Source: Patella vulgata (taxonomy: Eukaryota; Mollusca; Gastropoda; Patellidae). Taken from it: 64,000 nt of DNA. The notes beneath the pieces were generated by a model. That model searched no databases. It worked only from the letters and a program-made list of their open reading frames with translations, and was not told where the DNA came from. The position numbers and the translations under genes were made by a program. Shown here piece by piece: positions 21,100-32,745 of the stretch (positions are counted from its first letter, which is position 1; every line of letters starts with the position of its first letter). Location of the stretch: assembly GCF_932274485.2 (NCBI RefSeq), contig NC_065884.2:57288546-57352545 (forward strand), written 5' to 3'.

Positions 21100-24000
21100 T
21101 CACTTGACTTGAAATTCTAATAAAGGTGAGAACCTACTAGTTTCTTTGTTTAATTTACCATATAACTTGGCTATACAAGGCTTCTTCCCCGTTAATACAG
21201 TGCCTTCCCAAATACTGTCAGCCAATTCCCGAAAATGAAACCAAGCATCGCCTATCAACATAGCTACGTCAGAAGCAGCAGGAACTCGAACACGAAACGT
21301 AGCAGCTTGTTCTAAGCCGACGTCGCCATACTTGGGTTCGAGAAGATCAGCACCACACCATCGATGACATGCGCGAGGTAGAGGGCGCTTGTCTTTAGTA
21401 ACGTTACGACATTCTATAAGATACCGAAAGAGACACTCTAGAGGACTGTTGTTGTCATTTGGTGAGGTAACACGGGCTCCAAATAAGGAAAACACAAACT
21501 TGCCCATTGTAGGGCACCTGATTTGGTAACACACTGAGTCAAAATCTCGTTGTTTGATGAAAACGTATCGCTGAAAGTCATAATCTGTTTTTTCTCTACC
21601 ATGGTAACACAATGAATGCGATAGTTTGACATCTTGATGAAGTTCGAACTGAATGACAATATCATCATGGCTGTAAACCATGACCGGGTCGATGTGAGTT
21701 TGAGGAATTAAACCATAAAGACTCATACTCGGAGTAGGACCGAAGAAAGACACTTTGGGGTAGGGGCTTTTGATCTTTTCTCGACGTTCACGGCACTTGA
21801 GTTCAAATGCGCACGCACTCTGTAATGACTCTGAACACCAGTTATCTTTGGCAAATATTGTGAAAGAGTATTTGCCGGGTTTAGGCGGCGCTACTGTGAA
21901 AATTGCCTTGTGCCCAATGATACACAACATCACTCGTCCTTCCAATGCTGACGGCTCTATGCCCTTGTCCTTTGGATCTAGAGTGTATCCGAAGCCCAGA
22001 ATATTTGGTATTCTTAGTTGTATCACTATAAGTCCATTTTTAGAATACTGTTTACATTCGTAATGCATCGTGAATTTCAGTCCATAATTGAAGAAGGAAG
22101 ATTTGACAACCGGGAGGCTAATGAATTCTGATAAGGATATTGGACACTCCAGAAGCTGCCACCTTGAATCGTCAGGAAAGTGCTGGTAAATATGGTCCTC
22201 GGGATTTGTGATGAAATAAAACTCATCACATTCGTAAAAAAACTGATTTTTGTTTTCTTTGTCGGCAGAGTTATTTCCCTTTACATGTCGGGCTCCCCAA
22301 TTGCTGTTGACGAAACACCAGGAACCATCAATACTGACCGCTGTCCAGGAGTTCCTGAACCTTTCTCCGTCCATCTTCAATCCTGGTTTATACCCCGCAC
22401 CTTTAGAATATCCCTGGATAACCTCACAATATAACCCAGCAAAACTGAAACGGAGAAATAAATAAAATAACATTCTGCACATTTTTAGAGAGCCAACCGG
22501 AGACGTCTCCATGGTTGCTGTTTTTTTTATTGTTCATCACAATCATCACCATTAGCATATTGTCCTGAGTCACGTATTTCCGATCCAGCAACACAACCAT
22601 ATAGCATAATTATTCAGCGTAAGCAAACGTCATCGTTGCGTTTGGTCAAAATTCGAATCGACTGTTGATTTTAGTAATGAGCATAGACATATTAAACGGG
22701 GTAGGGGCTCTAATGTGTCCGAATATACAATTTTTCATGCAAAATCGCCCTGAGAGTATATTAAGCTCCGAGATCTACATTTCATTTCTCAGGGATAGGG
22801 ACAAAGAACAATCGTGCTACGTTAATTTTACCATGCACTATCCCCATCAGTATCTAATGACAGATTATTAGACTGGAATACAGCGATCACAACGATACAA
22901 CCCGAGGCAAGGCAATTGTCGAACCTGAAGCCGTGTGATTACAGAACTAGCTCGATGATTCATGAGGGGTGTGACCAAAAGCAGTTCAGAAGCCAGGTTT
23001 TGTTATACAAAAGATAAGAAATAATTAGTTTACTAACCTGCACAGCCGTTTAAATAAATCATGGTATGTCTCGGTACCATATTTAATGCCACGTAATAAA
23101 CCCAGAGGTGATTCAGGATTCACCGTCTCACAAACATCTAGTTTATTTAAATCTTTACATGTTATCCACCGGAATATAGCTCTAAAATATACAAATTTTT
23201 ACATATAAAATCTACGAATACACTTATTCCTATATCTTTACTATTTTCGGAACACAGCATAACACTTAGAACTGGGCTCGTCTGTGTTTGTGTGTGTGGG
23301 GGGGGGAGTGTGGCGGGGTGAGGGGGGGGGGGGGCGTCGTTTACTGGTTTTTGTTCAATGATATTTTAAATGCATATTATTCTAGAAATAGTAACCATAT
23401 ACTACCTCGTGGAGAATATCTATAATTACTAAATAGCTATAATGAGAGGTGCAAGTTGTAAATGGTAATATGAGGTCGAATTGTTTGTAAAAATCAGCCT
23501 TTGTGTAAGCTCCTGGAAACTTGAATAAAATAATTGTTTGGGTATTTACCTGGCTTTTTCCAGATCTGTTTCACATCCAACTATTAAATCTTTAACCAGA
23601 TCAGTAAAAGCCGAATACTCTTTCTGTACAACCTGAAATGGAAGAATATCTATGAACATCTGTATCATACAGCAAAAGGTGAAATGAGAAGCATGTAACA
23701 AAACACTCGCATTTGTACATCAGACACAAGAATCTACATACAAGGGCTTATTTGAATACAACAACTGCAGTCTCGGGGTATTTTTTCATTAATCTAGGAA
23801 TCAAAGAAGATATATATATTCTCTGCGATTTGAGAAGATTATATTTTAGTCTTTCGAGAGACTGATGACTCGATGGGTCCTGAATGCTGTCAAGGGACAG
23901 GTCCACGTAGCTGCTCATGACTGAACAACTATACCGAGCAGAGTTATTGTTTCCCATGGCGAGATGAGACGAACCTAACGCTGGGGACAACAGACTGGTT

Positions 24001-27000
24001 ATTTTTTCGCTGTAAAGATCTTTGTCATTCACTGTATTATTACATTGTTGTTTGAACAGCATTGCCTATGTACATGTATGCCATAACTCTGTTTTTATTT
24101 TTAAACCAGTCCAATAAAGATGGATATTTACCTGGAAGACATGATTATCAACTTCTTCGAATTCAGCAGGACTTTTAAATAACTGAGATCTTCTAAACTC
24201 TGGAGGTGATATAGGAGGTGGTCGAGATAGATCACAAACTGGGGAGGTTTTATCATCGGAATCTGACGAACTTCTCTCCTGGAATTAAAATCAACAATCG
24301 GTGAACCATTCATGTAACTTTGCGATTAAGGAAAATTAATGATAACCAGTCGTCCTGCTTGGTTTGTGGTGGCGGACGAACAAAACCATAAACTTGTGTC
24401 CGACATTATGGTATACGACGATTTTAATTCTCCATTCAGAAACTATCCTTTCATGCAGATCAAATAGATTTCATCATTTAGCAGGGGCGGATGACCGAAT
24501 TTATAATGGGAGGTTTACATGGAGCGTCGATGCATTTCTTTCGAGCAATCAAGTTCCAGCATAGTAATATAAAAAGTTCATCGGGAATTTTCCGGCGTGG
24601 TTTCCCTTTGTCGGTGTTGCAGGACAAGGGCAGCTGTCTATAGTCGTCCGGATTGGACGAAATGCCGAGGTCCCGTGTATACATTGGCGTGCACTTAAAA
24701 GATCCCCTGACAGTTGGAATTCGACATAACAGTAGTCCATAGTGCCGCTGCCCGGGCAAAATTTCCTGTATGGCGTATGCCCGTCTTCATTAGCCCAGTC
24801 GGAGCAGAACAGTAGGACGTTAAACCCCATTTCATTTCATTTTAATAATATAAAATATTTCTAAGCACTTTGATACACCATATTAGCACAGTATCTTAGG
24901 TTTCTGCTTTGATGTGCACATGCATATTCATGTAGGATTTATTTTTTTTACAGAAGTGTAACACTTAAAATCGTGTGTGACTCACTGACTTTCTGCTCAT
25001 ATTCCTATAATGCAGTTATCCAAGTTTCATAATTTGGCTAAAAGGGCCATTAGAGGTATTTGTCGCTTGGTACAGAAATATCTTTTTATTTAACGGGATT
25101 TGACTATACAATCATTAAGCTTCTTAAATTAGATTGTATATTCAAAATACGAGAGAAATAGAACACTGTTTATCAAACCACTAATCATGGGAAAATAATA
25201 TTATTTTAAAGCATCTTGTAAAAAAATTCTTGATATTTTTTTTTTTTTTGTTTTTTTTTTTTTAGAAAAGGATCATTTAATTATATTGTTTTATTTTTCA
25301 GAGAAAATTCCCATTTTGAATGGTTATACATCACTGAGTATAACATCATTATGAAACTAACACAAAGATACTTTTGTGGATGATCAAGAGCTTGTGCAAT
25401 ACAGTGCTAATAAGATGTGGCAGAGGCTGGGGAGAGGGCAACCGTCAAGAATTTATTTACTTGAAAGCTAATTTCTGGTTAGAATAAAGGTCAGAAGTTA
25501 TAATATCGAAGCATTATTAACAAATATTGAAAGATTGTAGAAATAGACCTAACTGTTTATATTACTGAGAATAACTCTATTAATACGCATAAAGATAAGT
25601 GCTTTGTGGTTATCTTTATATCCTTCCTGGCAATGCGCAGTCTCTCGATAATTCACTAACACCTATAATAGCTGTACATCAACTCTTATACGAACCCCAG
25701 AGACAAACGGTTCTACAAAATTCTAATATACTTGTTTTCTTGGCCTATTTATATTTTTATCCTAACGTTGATCCGCACTTACAGTGTTAGCATTTGACCT
25801 TTAGAGCAAACGACATTTAGTATATAGATTATAAGCTAACGCATATAGATAAACACATGCTATCAAACAATTTCAATAACTCGTTAGTTTCTGTCCTACC
25901 TCTAGAGACATAAGTCTTTCAGCAATCATCATCAACATAGCCTGACTGTGTTTCTGTATCATAAGAGCTACTTTATTCTTCTGTTCGACACTCAGTCTAT
26001 CCATTAACTTCCGTACATTTTCTTCTCTCTTCTTTTTAAAATGTTCCTCCAGTTTTTCTGTCTCCTTTTCTAGACCTGTTACCCCCTTCTGTGGCGAGTA
26101 ACGCTTAATGGTCGAAACCAACTCGCGAACAGATTTGTCCTTTTCGACCTTTAATTCCTCCTCCAACCTCTGTATATTTCTTTCTCTCTCTTCTTTTATT
26201 TGTTCGTAAAGTTTGTCTTCTTCTTCTTTTTGAACTTTTTCCAGTTCCGTCTGCGCATCGAATATTCCAGATTTTTCGAATTCCTGAAAAAGAAAAACAT
26301 ATAATTATAGTTGCACGTTGGGAGTGGAAGGAAAACAACGTGACCCTAACAAAGCAACAAACTGTGATCTATGCAAACTTTTCACATCAGGCCCAGTTTT
26401 CGAGAAATGGTTATGCGCATTATCTACTCATTAACCATTGCTGGACTTACTATAGTACGTGACTTATCTGCGTAATTATCTTTCCTTGCCCCCGATTCAT
26501 AATTCAACTATTATGTGAGCACGAAAAAGTTATCTCCCCTGTGTATGATATTATGACGTGATTATACAGTCCAAATTTCAAGTGACAATTATTCTGCAAT
26601 TGCGACACGCACTGAAATGCACTATACAATTCCGAAACGTTTCACCTATTCTCTTGTCCACAGTGTATAGGTTTAACATAAGCAAAAAATTAAAAAAAAA
26701 CATTATTTTTATTATTCGTGAAGCGAAGTGGGAAGACCAATGAAAACATTCGCTATATCATGTAGCAATGGTTAATGAACCAATAATGTTCCTTAATAGT
26801 GTATTAGAAACAGGTATAACAACCAGCGGCTGCCAGGCAGGATACGCCCACATTTTCGAGAGATGGATAGAGAACAAGCTAACAAGAAAAGGATTTTTCC
26901 TACTATCAAGGGCCATAATTCAGGAAATTACAATTCAATATGCGCGAATATCGAAACGAACCGAGATCTTTGGGTTATAAACTTACATTTCAATTTTCAA

Positions 27001-30000
27001 CAAAATCGGATAAAAATTGTGACCTCTATAGGGTCCACAACCTTGATATACCATATTTTTACGCTATTTGAGAACGAACGGCGGCCATTTTGTCTGTCAA
27101 TTTTGGGCCGATTTTCACGAAATTCGAACTCAACCTTCCTTAGGGTGTAACGGTGATATAATAATACGGTTTTTTGAATCGGATAAAAATTATGACCTCT
27201 ATAGGGTCCACAAGCTAAAAACGCGATTTTTCGTACAACCAGGGGCCATAATTCAGGAAGTTACGGTCCGATATGCGCGAAGATCGAAAGGAACCGAGAT
27301 CTTTGGGTTATAAACTTACATTTCAAGTTTCAAAAAAATCGGATAAAAATTGTGACCTCTATAGGGTCCACAAGCTAAAAACGTGATTTTTCGTACAATC
27401 AGGGGCCATAATCCATGAAGTTTCGATCCGATACATGCCAATATCGAAAGCAGCCGAGATCTGTTGGGGATAAACCTATATTTCAAGTTTCGTCAAAATC
27501 GGATAAGAATTGTGACCTGTAGAGAGTCCACAAACAATTGTGGACGGACGGACGGACAGGGGCGACGGCATAATACGTCCACATGAAAATGTGGGCGTAT
27601 AAAAAAACTTCCGTCACATATTCCAGCAATACTGAATCCTGAATATGTTATATGTACATATGCGAGATATGTTTCCAAAGACGGTTTTCATCAGTCCATC
27701 GGTGTGGAACAGTAGGATATTAAACTGCAGTTCATTTCGTATTCTAAAGATGGAACCTGGCAGTGTACATTTTAGTTCAGTCCTCTAACCGTTCCACTAC
27801 TACGGTTCCATTTATAACTTTAGTTATTTTACAATTAAAGTACTGGACATCCAACAATTATCTATAATTTGCTTCTGTGATTATACTTAAAATTAATCGT
27901 TAAAGGAGCTAAATTGCTATTCTTTGGAACTTAGAAATGGACACAAATGGGTCAAAACCCAAAGAATAATGTAATATGAATGTATATAAACTGGGATACG
28001 TTAAATCGTTTCTGTTTTTACTGTAATTTTTATTCATTTATGTTTGGCGAAATACGCGAAGAGTCCGAATTAAATGGTAGTCTTTGGCGCCTGGTTATTC
28101 CAGTCTACACCGGTATTATTCTCCTACACGGGATATGTTTAGCCTTGTTCATTGAGTCGCTTCATACGCGATTCGTGTGCCAATTTTAAAATTTTCATTT
28201 GGATATCAGAAGCCCAACTTTTCACGGTAAGATAACAACATCAATGTTAATTTAAACTGACGAATAAGTCGTGTTTGTCGAAGACTGTGGATGATATTGA
28301 TTGAAAGGCTTGGCTACTTTAATAGATCAAAACAATACGACTGGGGCTAAAGTAGAAGCGCCGGATATACAGCCCTGACAACCGGAATACAAAATCGTAG
28401 AAGTCACAATCCTTTTATATATGATATCTGAACATCAAGTGGTGGTTGGTCGCAGCTAGGTAGCTACCACTTACATTCGAGAATTATGTACACATGAACA
28501 ACTGGATTTAAAATCAAGTATAAAAAGATAAAGACATGTGGTAACTAAAGACTGTTATAAAACCCGACAGAATGGAATTCGTCAGCTATATTATGTGTGC
28601 CGATAGCCTATAATCACTTGATTTAGTATTTGTTGTTGATTGCTTGCAATTTCTGTATAGTTTGTGTCTTGTCCGCAGGTTTGTCTTTTCGGTTTTGTTT
28701 ACGTGTAGTGCGGTCACCCTGTACTTACTATTTGAAATTACCTCTGATAAACCCATGTCCAAATGGATGCTGATTTTTGTGCGCAGATAGTGTGTTTAAT
28801 CGTGTTAGAAGTTATCACAATCATATTAGTATGCATGTACTATTTAAGACGTATCGCCGTTTAACCATGAAGGTGGTGGCCAATTCTCGTCTTCGACATA
28901 CCATAAGTAATCATCGCCCATTCATAGTTTGGCACCTAATAGCGGCCACATTAATATAATTTCACAGTACCAAAAGAAGCATCCCATGAGGTATCTCTTG
29001 GAAATTAATATTACATATTTATCCGATATTTTGGATGTTTTCCCAATCGATGATTACATATTCCATAAAGTAGTGAGGCAATTTACAACCCATTTCCAGG
29101 GATTAAGATTTCGCGAATAAAGTTAATGGAGTATACATAAAATAAATTTTGATATATGGAATAAAAAAGTAGAACAAGAGTTCTTTATCTTTTGTGTACT
29201 CCTCAATGACAAGTTGTACCCAATGCTCTAAAAGGTTTAAGCACACGCTGCCGCGCGCTCGACATAGTTATTAGCAAATGGAGCGATGGTTTAGACTAAG
29301 ATTTAAGAAGTCGGGGTTATTTCAGATAAAACATCGTTTGTGTATCGAATACTGGTTGATACAAACCCCACTTCACTTCTTGTCTCGAATATTTCAAACA
29401 CCTATTATATTTAAAACCAAACGATATGAAGTCAATATGACACGGCCTCTGATTTGAGTGAAAAATGAAATATTGGGTTGTGTATCGAATACTGGTTGAT
29501 ACAAATCCCACTTCACTTCTTGTCTCGAATATTTCAAACACCTATTATATTTAAAACCAAACGATATGAAGTCAATATGACACGGCCTCTGATTTGAGTG
29601 AAAAATGAAATATTGGGTTGAATTACAATCAATGTATTGATCTGTTTTGCGCATGTGATCATTTTACTTTTAACGAATTTTCACCAGTAAAATAAGCTAT
29701 TTTTGAAATGCATAACATAGTTTTCTTTCAACAGTTACCATTCGGGTCTGTTAACACTGAATCGGATCAATCGATCGACTATCCCTTATATTTCACCGAA
29801 CGGAACATTTAATCGAATTGAGCCTTTCCAGAGATTTATACAAACTACGTATTCATCCATCCATAGCTTGCCCAGCACTAATCAAAATATCACAATCAAA
29901 TCAACCTAATTTATTACATTACCCCGAATCAAACAGGTCAGGAATCTTCAACAGAAATATAACAATAAATATATACCTCCATATGTATGAACTGCCATGC

Positions 30001-31711
30001 ATCGCATCAATGTCAAGGTAGGCCTAGGTGTAACAGTTTAATACAGGTTGTTGTTATAAGTGAACGATGATATTTTTCTAGTATTTCAATATTTACTTTG
30101 CTTTGATAAGCGCACTCTCTTAAACTTTACCAAGTATTATATCACATTAAAAATATATCACGCTCTTTCTCCATTACACGCTCGTTCATGTTATATCTTT
30201 CTTTTCTTAAAGGGATTTTCCCGATTTGAACAGAGTCTCAAATATAAAAGTCGGAGCATGTATGAAATTTAAGCGCCAAAATATAGAGAGAAATGATGTA
30301 TTTACCCTATCTCAAAATTTCAGCTCAAAATATTGAGTCGTTTCGATGTGAACGTCAGAACTGCTAATCCGGTCTCTATTTCCAGATGACGACTGACGGG
30401 TTTAATTTGTTTGAAAACGTATCATATCTGTTGAGTTAGTTGCTCGGGCCTAAGGTAGAGGATTTTAAGGGATTTTAACACAAAACTAAGCAGTTTTATT
30501 CTCCAAAATATTATCGGGATTGGCACTTTAAACATCATTTTTTTTTTTTTTTTTTTGAAACAAAACTGGGTCAAACTCAGTGTCAATAAATCTTTTATGC
30601 ATAATTAGTTTCAAATAATCTCTATATACAAACTCGGTATCAATAAATCTTTTATACATAATTAGTTTCAAATAATCTCTATATAAGATAAAGAATGGGT
30701 TGGAATGAAGTTTAATGTCTCGATAGCCCTATAATTTGGTAATTTGATCTCTTTGTTCCCGAAAATTGATTTAGGATAATCATCGTTTATATTAAGTGGT
30801 TTACTCCTTCAAGGTTAAAAAGCCGTTTAAGAATACTATGAGGCATTTTAAAGGAGCTAAATCGCTATTCTTTGCCACCTAGAAATGGACACAAATGGGT
30901 CGCAACTCGCAACAAATGTAATAATGTAATTTATATAAACTGATTTACATTCGATCGTTTCTGTTTTTACTGTAATTTCTAATCAGTAATATTCGCAAAA
31001 ATACGCGAAGAGTCTAAATTGAATGGTAATCTTTGGCGTCTGGTTATTCAAGTCTTTACCCATAGTATTCTAATATGTTTAGAGAAGTTCATCGAGTCGC
31101 TTCATATAGCTGGCGCTCGAAAGTATTGTGGTACACGATTCGTGTGTCAACTTTAAAATTTTCATTTTGTCTTAAATATTGGATATCAGTATCCGAATCT
31201 TTTACGGCAAGATAACAACACCAATGTTGATTTAAATTGACCAAAAAGTAGTGTTTGCAATTTCGAAGACTGTGGATGATATTGAGTTAAAAAATGGCTC
31301 CTTTAAATTCGGGAAAACAACGATAAACTGTATTTTCCAGCAAGGGATCAAGAAAGTGTAATCTATTTATTCATTCCCCTGAAAAACATTACTTTTATAA
31401 TTCGCAAAACATTGAAAAAATGAGAAACCTAGGTGTTAACCAAAAAAGAGATTATGTCTATCATAAAAACTCAGTAGCTATCACAAGCCAATCATGAAAG
31501 AGTAGCAAATTTGTGTTCATGACCACATTAATGCAAGGGAAACCTACTGTCCCAAAACAAAAGAGAAATTTAGATAATATAGAATAAAACTTACCTTATA
31601 GGTACCACTTGTTGTCTTCTGTTTACCACGCAGATAAAGTTCTCTATGGTGATTAAATTCCAGAGCATTAGCATCATATTGCCAACCGGGGTTATAAACA
31701 CTTCCACGTGT
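21100..31711 (-). CDS. KY: Kyphoscoliosis peptidase (KY)-like transglutaminase-fold protein, six firm exons
   Basis: Relative of vertebrate KY and hillarin, cytoskeletal or muscle Z-disc proteins. Exons: 31711-31595, 26283-25900, 24278-24132, 23632-23550, 23181-23038 and 22444-21100. All junctions are GT-AG and in phase; the stop is TGA 21100-21102. These exons give 739 residues; with the candidate first exon at 53157-53119 the total is 752 (numbering below). Layout: N-terminal YNPGWQYD segment (14-52); long charged coiled coil (53-180); proline/serine linker (181-215); transglutaminase-like domain (about 225-360) with AIFRWIT, GYSKGAGYKPG (316-326) and NSWTAVSIDGSWCFVNSNWG (336-355); then the KY C-terminal region (FFYECDEFYFITNPEDHIYQ onward) with several beta-rich repeats. 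At the catalytic positions the usual Cys, His and Asp seem replaced (Glu294, Asn336, Asn351), so peptidase or crosslinking activity is unlikely. The introns hold MITEs and SINEs. Confidence 0.93.
23291..23334 (+). repeat. G-rich tract in a KY-like intron
   Basis: Runs of 9, 4 and 13 G lie within 44 bp on the plus strand, so the KY-like pre-mRNA would carry the C-rich complement. It could form a G-quadruplex in DNA, and it is also a likely site of assembly error. Confidence 0.7.
24571..24842 (+). mobile_element. SINE-1 copy in a KY-like intron
   Basis: Starts inside the body (TTTTCCGGCGTGGTTTCCC) and ends GGACGTTAAACCCCATTTC plus ATTT. Antisense to the KY-like gene, in intron 24279-25899. Confidence 0.85.
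26845..27597. mobile_element. MITE-3, TA-flanked with internal repeats
   Basis: Ends CGCCCACATTTTC and GAAAATGTGGGCG are perfect inverted repeats, each bordered by TA, as in Tc1/mariner-like elements. Inside, a block with GGGCCATAATTCAGGAA, CCGAGATCTTTGGGTTATAA and CTCTATAGGGTCCACAA occurs in whole or part four times (about 26901, 27160, 27233, 27392). A GGACGGACGGACGGAC stretch precedes the right end. Non-coding. Confidence 0.8.
27670..27743 (+). mobile_element. SINE-1 3' scrap
   Basis: GGAACAGTAGGATATTAAAC followed by TGCAGTTCATTTCGT matches the SINE-1 3' terminus. The rest is absent or unrecognisable. Confidence 0.5.
27900..28322 (+). mobile_element. MITE-2 copy
   Basis: MITE-2 is a TTAA-flanked family of 420-500 bp with inverted ends TTAAAGGAGCTAA and TTAGCTCCTTTAA, and shared internal text such as GAAATGGACACAAATGGGTC and TATTGGATATCAG-type blocks. 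TTAA at both borders. Lies in a KY-like intron. Confidence 0.8.
28605..28745 (+). repeat. Repeat-X copy 2
   Basis: TTGTTGATTGCTTGCAATTT, CTGTATAGTTTGTGTCTTG, TCCGCAGGTTTGTCTTTTCG and GTGTAGTGCGGTC match copies at 17015 and 61975. Confidence 0.55.
29341..29620. repeat. Exact 140-bp tandem duplication
   Basis: Units 29341-29480 and 29481-29620 differ at about one position (ACCCCAC versus ATCCCAC). Such identity means a very recent duplication or an assembly artefact. Non-coding intron sequence. Confidence 0.9.
30572..30685. repeat. 57-bp tandem duplication
   Basis: Two units beginning CAAACTC(A/G)GT(G/A)TCAATAAA at 30572 and 30629, nearly identical. Preceded by a poly-T run. Confidence 0.85.
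30848..31306 (+). mobile_element. MITE-2 copy
   Basis: Starts TTAAAGGAGCTAAATCGC, ends TGGCTCCTTTAA, TTAA at both borders. Same internal blocks as the copy at 27900. Confidence 0.85.
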
Positions 31712-32196
31712 CTGAAAAATACCAATTTTAAAACCTTAAGTGTCTACTTCCGTAGAATGTTATATAATTAAGCATACGAAAGCTGCGCTGTCTGTCTACA
31801 AATAGCTCCGCTTGAGAACAAACACATGTCTACGATATCACCCTTGGTGGAACTGGACGTAAAACTCTAGGAACGAACGATCGAACAAACAACCACGCTA
31901 ATTGACCGACATTTTGTTTTTGCCGAAAACACTCAGTAGGCTTATACCCTACTTCGATAATTTTGAAAAGTATTTATTCTGCTTTTATTCAGTAAGATTG
32001 AACATGTTTTTACAGTCTCGGCGTGTATGAAAGATGTAAGACGGATTGGAACCTCATTACAAAATAGTATACTAATTTTTGATATGGCGGCTATTCAGGA
32101 CAGAGATCTATTCTCAAAGAAGACAGTTCTCTGTGTGTGTGCAGATTGCTAATTAACCGGTTAATTTACTATTACACCAGCTGTTTCTTACGTTAT

Positions 32197-32278
32197 ATAG
32201 TGGCACATTGTATGGCGCATGTCTGTCTTCGATCCGTGCACAAAAGTAAGAAGTTAAACAACATTTAATTTACTTTCA
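32197..32278 (+). mobile_element. SINE-1 3' scrap
   Basis: GGCACATTGTATGGCGCATG, TGTCTTCGATC and AAGTTAAACAACATTTAATTT follow the SINE-1 3' end order. Old. Confidence 0.45.
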
Positions 32279-32484
32279 CTTTCTGGTGCTTTTACAAAAT
32301 GCTAATCAGAAGCTTTGATCTTCCTCATAAACCCAAGTCAAAGAACACTTTAAATCTTTGAAGTATATAAATGGAAACAGAGACTTTATTATGTTTACTG
32401 CATGTTGCATGTAAAGTTTTAGACAAATATGCCACGCCATCGATGAGATTTTCCAGCCGACATTACTTAACTCTTATTAAAGAA

Positions 32485-32745
32485 AGATAGAGAAATGGGG
32501 TTTAACGTCCACTGGACACAAACTAGGTCATTTCGGGACTAACATGGTTCAATTTTATTTCAATTATTTTATTTCAATTATTTAGCAGTGGGGAGAACCA
32601 AGAGGACCCGGAGAAAACCCACGAGGTTGGACAGGCGACCCTACTCCTTGTCACGTACAACCGGGAAATCGAAACCACGCCAGATGACTCAATGACTGAC
32701 CTTATGATACAGTGCGTACGTGCTAATAATTCGGCCCACCAACCC
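32485..32745 (-). mobile_element. SINE-2 copy, near full length
   Basis: Minus strand: head with GGTTTCGATTTCCCGG, then TCGCCTGTCCAACCTCGTGG, GTTTTCTCCGGGTCCTCTTG, GTTAGTCCCGAAATGACC and GTGGACGTTAAACCCCATTT. The central TTTTCTCCGGGTCC block resembles a core shared by SINEs of many invertebrates. Confidence 0.85.

Larger units (their letters stand above)
26284..31594. other. Large KY-like intron
   Basis: A 5.3-kb intron between two firm KY-like exons. It holds MITE-3, two MITE-2 copies, a SINE-1 scrap, a repeat-X copy and two tandem duplications. No internal gene is seen. Confidence 0.7.

Noticed and set aside
23748-24062. 104-codon minus-strand frame between KY-like exons
   Set aside because: The flanking exons 24278-24132 and 23632-23550 splice directly in phase 0 with good sites. 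This frame has no usable donor and no similarity.
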